From positions 127,713-191,712 of the forward strand of contig DFTH01000014.1 in assembly GCA_002379425.1 (NCBI GenBank): a stretch of 64,000 nucleotides of DNA, in the 5' to 3' direction. The position numbers were made by a program, and so were the translations under genes. Source of the stretch: Prevotella sp. UBA4217 (GTDB lineage Bacteria > Bacteroidota > Bacteroidia > Bacteroidales > Bacteroidaceae). The notes under the pieces were generated by a model. That model did not search any database. It saw only the letters and a list, made by a program, of their open reading frames with translations, and was not told the DNA's origin. This document shows positions 61,310 to 64,000 of the stretch, piece by piece; the stretch's first letter is position 1, and every line of letters begins with the position of its first letter.

Positions 61310-63523
61310 CTATTCTCCGTTGAGTGCAGCCTTGGCGGCTCTATACTTCACGATCTCGTTCTTGGCATAGCCATACCAGTCGTTGGCTGGGTAGATGCCA
61401 TTTACCCACTCCCTGAATGGACTGGTACCGTCTTCGAGGCTGTACTTATCCTCAATGTCCTGACGTTCCTTGCACCACTTGTAGTTGGTCTTCACGCCAA
61501 TCTTACTGGCGATGCCGCCCACGGGAGCACTCAGATGGCATTCCGTCTCGTTCTTGATGACATAGATGTCGATGCTGTTGGCGATGTCATAGATGTTGCT
61601 TCCGCTCCAGTCGTCGGTGGTCAGGGGAATCTCGCGGGTACCGGCATTATCGTTGCCGCGGTAGCCCTGCTCGGCTGCCTTCGTGTTGATCATCACGTTC
61701 GTATCCTCACCAAACTCGCCATGCACCTCATGGCCGGCCACATACAGGGGCAGCGTACCACCGGCGGCCTGCAGGACAACCTTCACACTCTGAGAGGTCA
61801 GGGTCTCATCCGTGTAGTTCTTCGTCCAAATCACATCGAACACCACGTCGTTGAAGTCGAAGTCCGTGCTCTCGCCAACCGAAAGGTCCTCGGCAATCAC
61901 GCGCAGGCTCTCTGTCTCGGTGCGGGTGTCTGGCTGGTTTTCGTCCTCGTCATCCTGACTCTTGGCCTTGCAGATGGTAACAATCCAGTCTGAGTAATAG
62001 CCGTCAGCACCACCCTGTACTTTAACCCAATCCTTGAAATTGCTGCCATAGACAGGCAGATAACCATCAGAAATCATTTGGTCGATCTTCGACTTGTAAA
62101 CACATTGCTGATTGTTCAAGACCTGCTTCACATCATTATCATTCAGTTGTACGCGTATGCCACAATATTGGTTGGTCTCTGATTTAAGATACGGAACACT
62201 CATACTATTGATGTACTGGTCACTATTGAAGGAGCCAGCCTTCAGGAGACAGATCTTTGAAATATAGACCGTACCGTCAGCAGCAGGTTGAATGGCAACA
62301 TTACCAATGGAACGCAGGTCATTTCCTTTTCCATTAAAGTCGAATTCAAGTTTCGTAGCGCCACTTTCTACTTGTTGGGTAAATTTTTGATTGCCATTAG
62401 TGTCTTGGATAAGTACCTGGGTTTTGATGGCTGTGGGTTGTGCGAACTCTACCACTAATTTACCATAGGAAGACCAGTCTTTATTTCCACCATAGCATAA
62501 TCCGCCCCATTGTTTACCATTATACACGATGATATTATCAGCATTCTTACTAGCACTCTCCTGGTTATTCCATGGATGGTCTAAATCAAACTGACCTGTG
62601 ATGTCCTCTTCTACAACCATGTACTGCGTGTTTCCGGCAGGACTTTCGCTATATTTGGCATAATAGATCGTACCATTATTGTTTGCATAGACATCTCTGC
62701 CAGCCACTTGATCGAAGTCGAAGCCAATGAAACTGCGATTCCAGTCATCAACCACCTTCATACCATAGTCTGGACCGAATCCCAGGTCTGCATGTTTTTC
62801 AATCCAATCGTCAATTATTTCTGCACTGACAAGGCGGTAGCGGTCATCATGGCCAATAGTGCCATTGCTGTTCCAATAACCAAAGCAGTCGGTCTGCGAG
62901 TTAACCATCAGCATAATCTGGTCAGAATGGCTTGTACCACCTACATGCTGCCCATTGTCCAGCACATTGACGGTGCCACCGCCACTGTATGTACCAAAGT
63001 TGAAGTTATTGATATGGTCGTGAATAGAGCCTGCCGTCAATTGATCCATGTGGTCGCTGCCTACTACCCAGCCGTTGTTGGCCGACTGGTACTGCTCGTC
63101 GGAGTATGGCCCCTTTGTACTGGGATTTCCTTTATAGACCTGCTGTACGAAGAAATCCGTATAGTCACAGTCTATACCACCAGGATACTGATTATACTGG
63201 AAATAAGCCTTTACGCGGAGTTTCTGCTTCTCGTCAAGAGGATCGGGTACTACCCATCCGCCATGATCCTTGTCGGGATCAGCCCATTCGTTGGCATTGG
63301 CATTATGTCCACGCGTCATGGCGCGGCTGGCGGCGAGTGAAGGGCCAAAGCCCCAGTTCTGTTCAGGTGCGGGATCGCCGAAGCGGGTCTTGAAGGCCGT
63401 CTCGTAAGTTTCCTGAATGCTCTGTTGTGGTGTCTGTGCTCCAAAATCAGATTCGCGGGAGCAACTGGTAAATGCACCGCATAAGGCTACTGCGGCCATA
63501 CCTGTCATCAAATACTTCTTCAT
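61310..63523 (-). CDS. LruC-domain (DUF4842-like) surface lipoprotein
   Basis: The product is 737 aa. The lipoprotein signal ends at Cys21 (GAFTSC-SRESD). A Bacteroidales-type segment follows (YETAFKTRFGDPAPEQNWGF, about 40-60). The C-terminal third has GESTDFDFNDVVFDV, the calcium-loop-like motif of LruC/DUF4842 proteins, and VAGHEVHGEFGEDTNVMINT. The middle is beta-rich and unassigned. Such proteins are outer-membrane or surface lipoproteins of unknown role. It has its own promoter (63564-63571) and terminator. Confidence 0.82.
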   Translation of the reverse strand: MKKYLMTGMAAVALCGAFTSCSRESDFGAQTPQQSIQETYETAFKTRFGDPAPEQNWGFGPSLAASRAMTRGHNANANEWADPDKDHGGWVVPDPLDEKQKLRVKAYFQYNQYPGGIDCDYTDFFVQQVYKGNPSTKGPYSDEQYQSANNGWVVGSDHMDQLTAGSIHDHINNFNFGTYSGGGTVNVLDNGQHVGGTSHSDQIMLMVNSQTDCFGYWNSNGTIGHDDRYRLVSAEIIDDWIEKHADLGFGPDYGMKVVDDWNRSFIGFDFDQVAGRDVYANNNGTIYYAKYSESPAGNTQYMVVEEDITGQFDLDHPWNNQESASKNADNIIVYNGKQWGGLCYGGNKDWSSYGKLVVEFAQPTAIKTQVLIQDTNGNQKFTQQVESGATKLEFDFNGKGNDLRSIGNVAIQPAADGTVYISKICLLKAGSFNSDQYINSMSVPYLKSETNQYCGIRVQLNDNDVKQVLNNQQCVYKSKIDQMISDGYLPVYGSNFKDWVKVQGGADGYYSDWIVTICKAKSQDDEDENQPDTRTETESLRVIAEDLSVGESTDFDFNDVVFDVIWTKNYTDETLTSQSVKVVLQAAGGTLPLYVAGHEVHGEFGEDTNVMINTKAAEQGYRGNDNAGTREIPLTTDDWSGSNIYDIANSIDIYVIKNETECHLSAPVGGIASKIGVKTNYKWCKERQDIEDKYSLEDGTSPFREWVNGIYPANDWYGYAKNEIVKYRAAKAALNGE

Positions 63524-63563
63524 ACTAATCCTCTCTTAAATTAATAGTTGTTTTAAAACGCTG

Positions 63564-63571
63564 CAAAATTA
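63564..63571 (-). promoter_or_regulatory. -7 promoter box of the LruC lipoprotein gene
   Basis: TAATTTTG followed by CAGCG on the minus strand, 40 bp upstream of the ATG. Confidence 0.5.
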
Positions 63572-63639
63572 GCAAAAATATCTGAAACTTCCAAGTTTTT
63601 CACTACTTTTTTGATATATTCTCCGAAAACGTTTGTGTA

Positions 63640-64000
63640 TCACTGTAATTGTTTGATCTCGTCGTCGGAGAGGTTCAGGCTTCTTACGATCAAGTCCAAT
63701 GGGATGCCGTTTGCCTTTAGGCTTTGTGCGTTTTTAATGCGCTCCAATGCCTGTCCTTCTGCACGTCCTTCTGCACGTCCTTCTTCCATTCCTTCCTTTC
63801 GTCCTTCTTCCCTGCCTTTGTCAAAGGAAGTCTTCATGGTACTGTAGTAGTCCCAGTAGTCCTTCTTGCTGGCCACGTACTCCTCTCGCTCAACAGGCGT
63901 GAAGCGTGCCACTTCTGCCTGCTCAAACAGGCGCGTGAAAATACGCTCCTGGAGAGCCTTCGGACGCTCCAGCAGACGGGAGAGGTTCGTCAGGGCGAAC
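63640..64000 (-). CDS. Rpn-family PD-(D/E)XK protein, C-terminal part
   Basis: The reading frame is open from the window edge to the stop at 63640, about 119 residues. LLERPKALQERIFTRLFEQA and FTPVEREEYVASKKDYWD resemble the region after the nuclease core of Rpn/PDDEXK_2 proteins. It is followed by a charged linker of (EG-R/K/A) repeats (REEGRKEGMEEGRAEGRAEG) and a short helical end (IPLDLIVRSLNLSDDEIKQL). It is a distant relative of the protein at 21393-22361. The N-terminus and the catalytic residues lie outside the window. Confidence 0.72.
   Translation of the reverse strand, partial: FALTNLSRLLERPKALQERIFTRLFEQAEVARFTPVEREEYVASKKDYWDYYSTMKTSFDKGREEGRKEGMEEGRAEGRAEGQALERIKNAQSLKANGIPLDLIVRSLNLSDDEIKQLQ

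Overview
The window looks like chromosomal DNA of a Bacteroidales bacterium of the Prevotella/Xylanibacter type. Most transcription starts are marked by the Bacteroidota -7 box TAnnTTTG, often only a few bases before the ATG. The gene content also fits: Bacteroidota-type type VI tube proteins (TssD), GH97/GH31/GH3/GH43 enzymes, a S46 dipeptidyl-peptidase, LruC and lamin-tail/CotH surface proteins, GPH-family sugar symporters, and Rpn-type PD-(D/E)XK proteins. I saw no rRNA, tRNA, CRISPR array or intact insertion sequence.

Layout. 1-700: two tandem tssD genes followed by a stack of hairpins. 708-5778 (minus): a DUF389 membrane protein, then an operon of a GH3 beta-glucosidase and a metallo-beta-lactamase-fold hydrolase. 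5924-10643 (plus): M61 peptidase, FecCD permease and cobC-cobU-cobT for the lower ligand of cobalamin. 10644-15708 (minus): a polysaccharide operon (Wzx flippase, IspD-like cytidylyltransferase, epimerase, LicD, glycosyltransferase). 15853-20954 (plus): carboxylesterase, membrane-bound kelch-like/AraC regulator, DUF2135-like lipoprotein, small membrane protein. 21393-22361 (minus): Rpn-family protein. 22541-31139 (plus): double-domain esterase, GH43, GH3 and GH97 in one operon. 31229-31494: a truncated inverted copy of tssD beside a large inverted repeat. 31930-34122: GH31. 34129-37550 (minus): a degenerate sensor-kinase homologue followed by an intact sensor kinase. 37620-41042 (minus): a large lamin-tail/CotH protein behind a possible invertible promoter. 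41181-43715: metG and divergent yraN. 43712-50270: two divergent sugar-uptake operons (acetylesterase plus symporter; symporter plus cytoplasmic GH43 plus ECF sigma). 50277-63523: mostly housekeeping and envelope genes (M16 peptidase, PfkB kinase, flavodiiron protein, LOG protein, DEAD-box helicase, S46 peptidase, second Wzx, SpmA/B-like protein, LruC lipoprotein). The right edge is a second Rpn-family protein.

How the genes work together. The central part reads as a hemicellulose programme: secreted esterases and GH43/GH3/GH97/GH31 enzymes trim substituted xylan or xyloglucan oligosaccharides, GPH symporters import the products, and a cytoplasmic GH43 finishes them. No SusC/SusD pair is present. 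The most interesting observation is a shared element, G(T/A)AA(C/G)(A/T)TTT-N9-TCTGT(A/T)ACAA, placed at exactly the same distance from the -7 box upstream of three of these transcription units (15759, 22456, 47199). This suggests one regulon with an AraC-type activator binding direct repeats 21 bp apart. A second is a perfect 17-bp inverted repeat bracketing the promoter and start codon of the lamin-tail/CotH gene, a candidate phase-variable switch.
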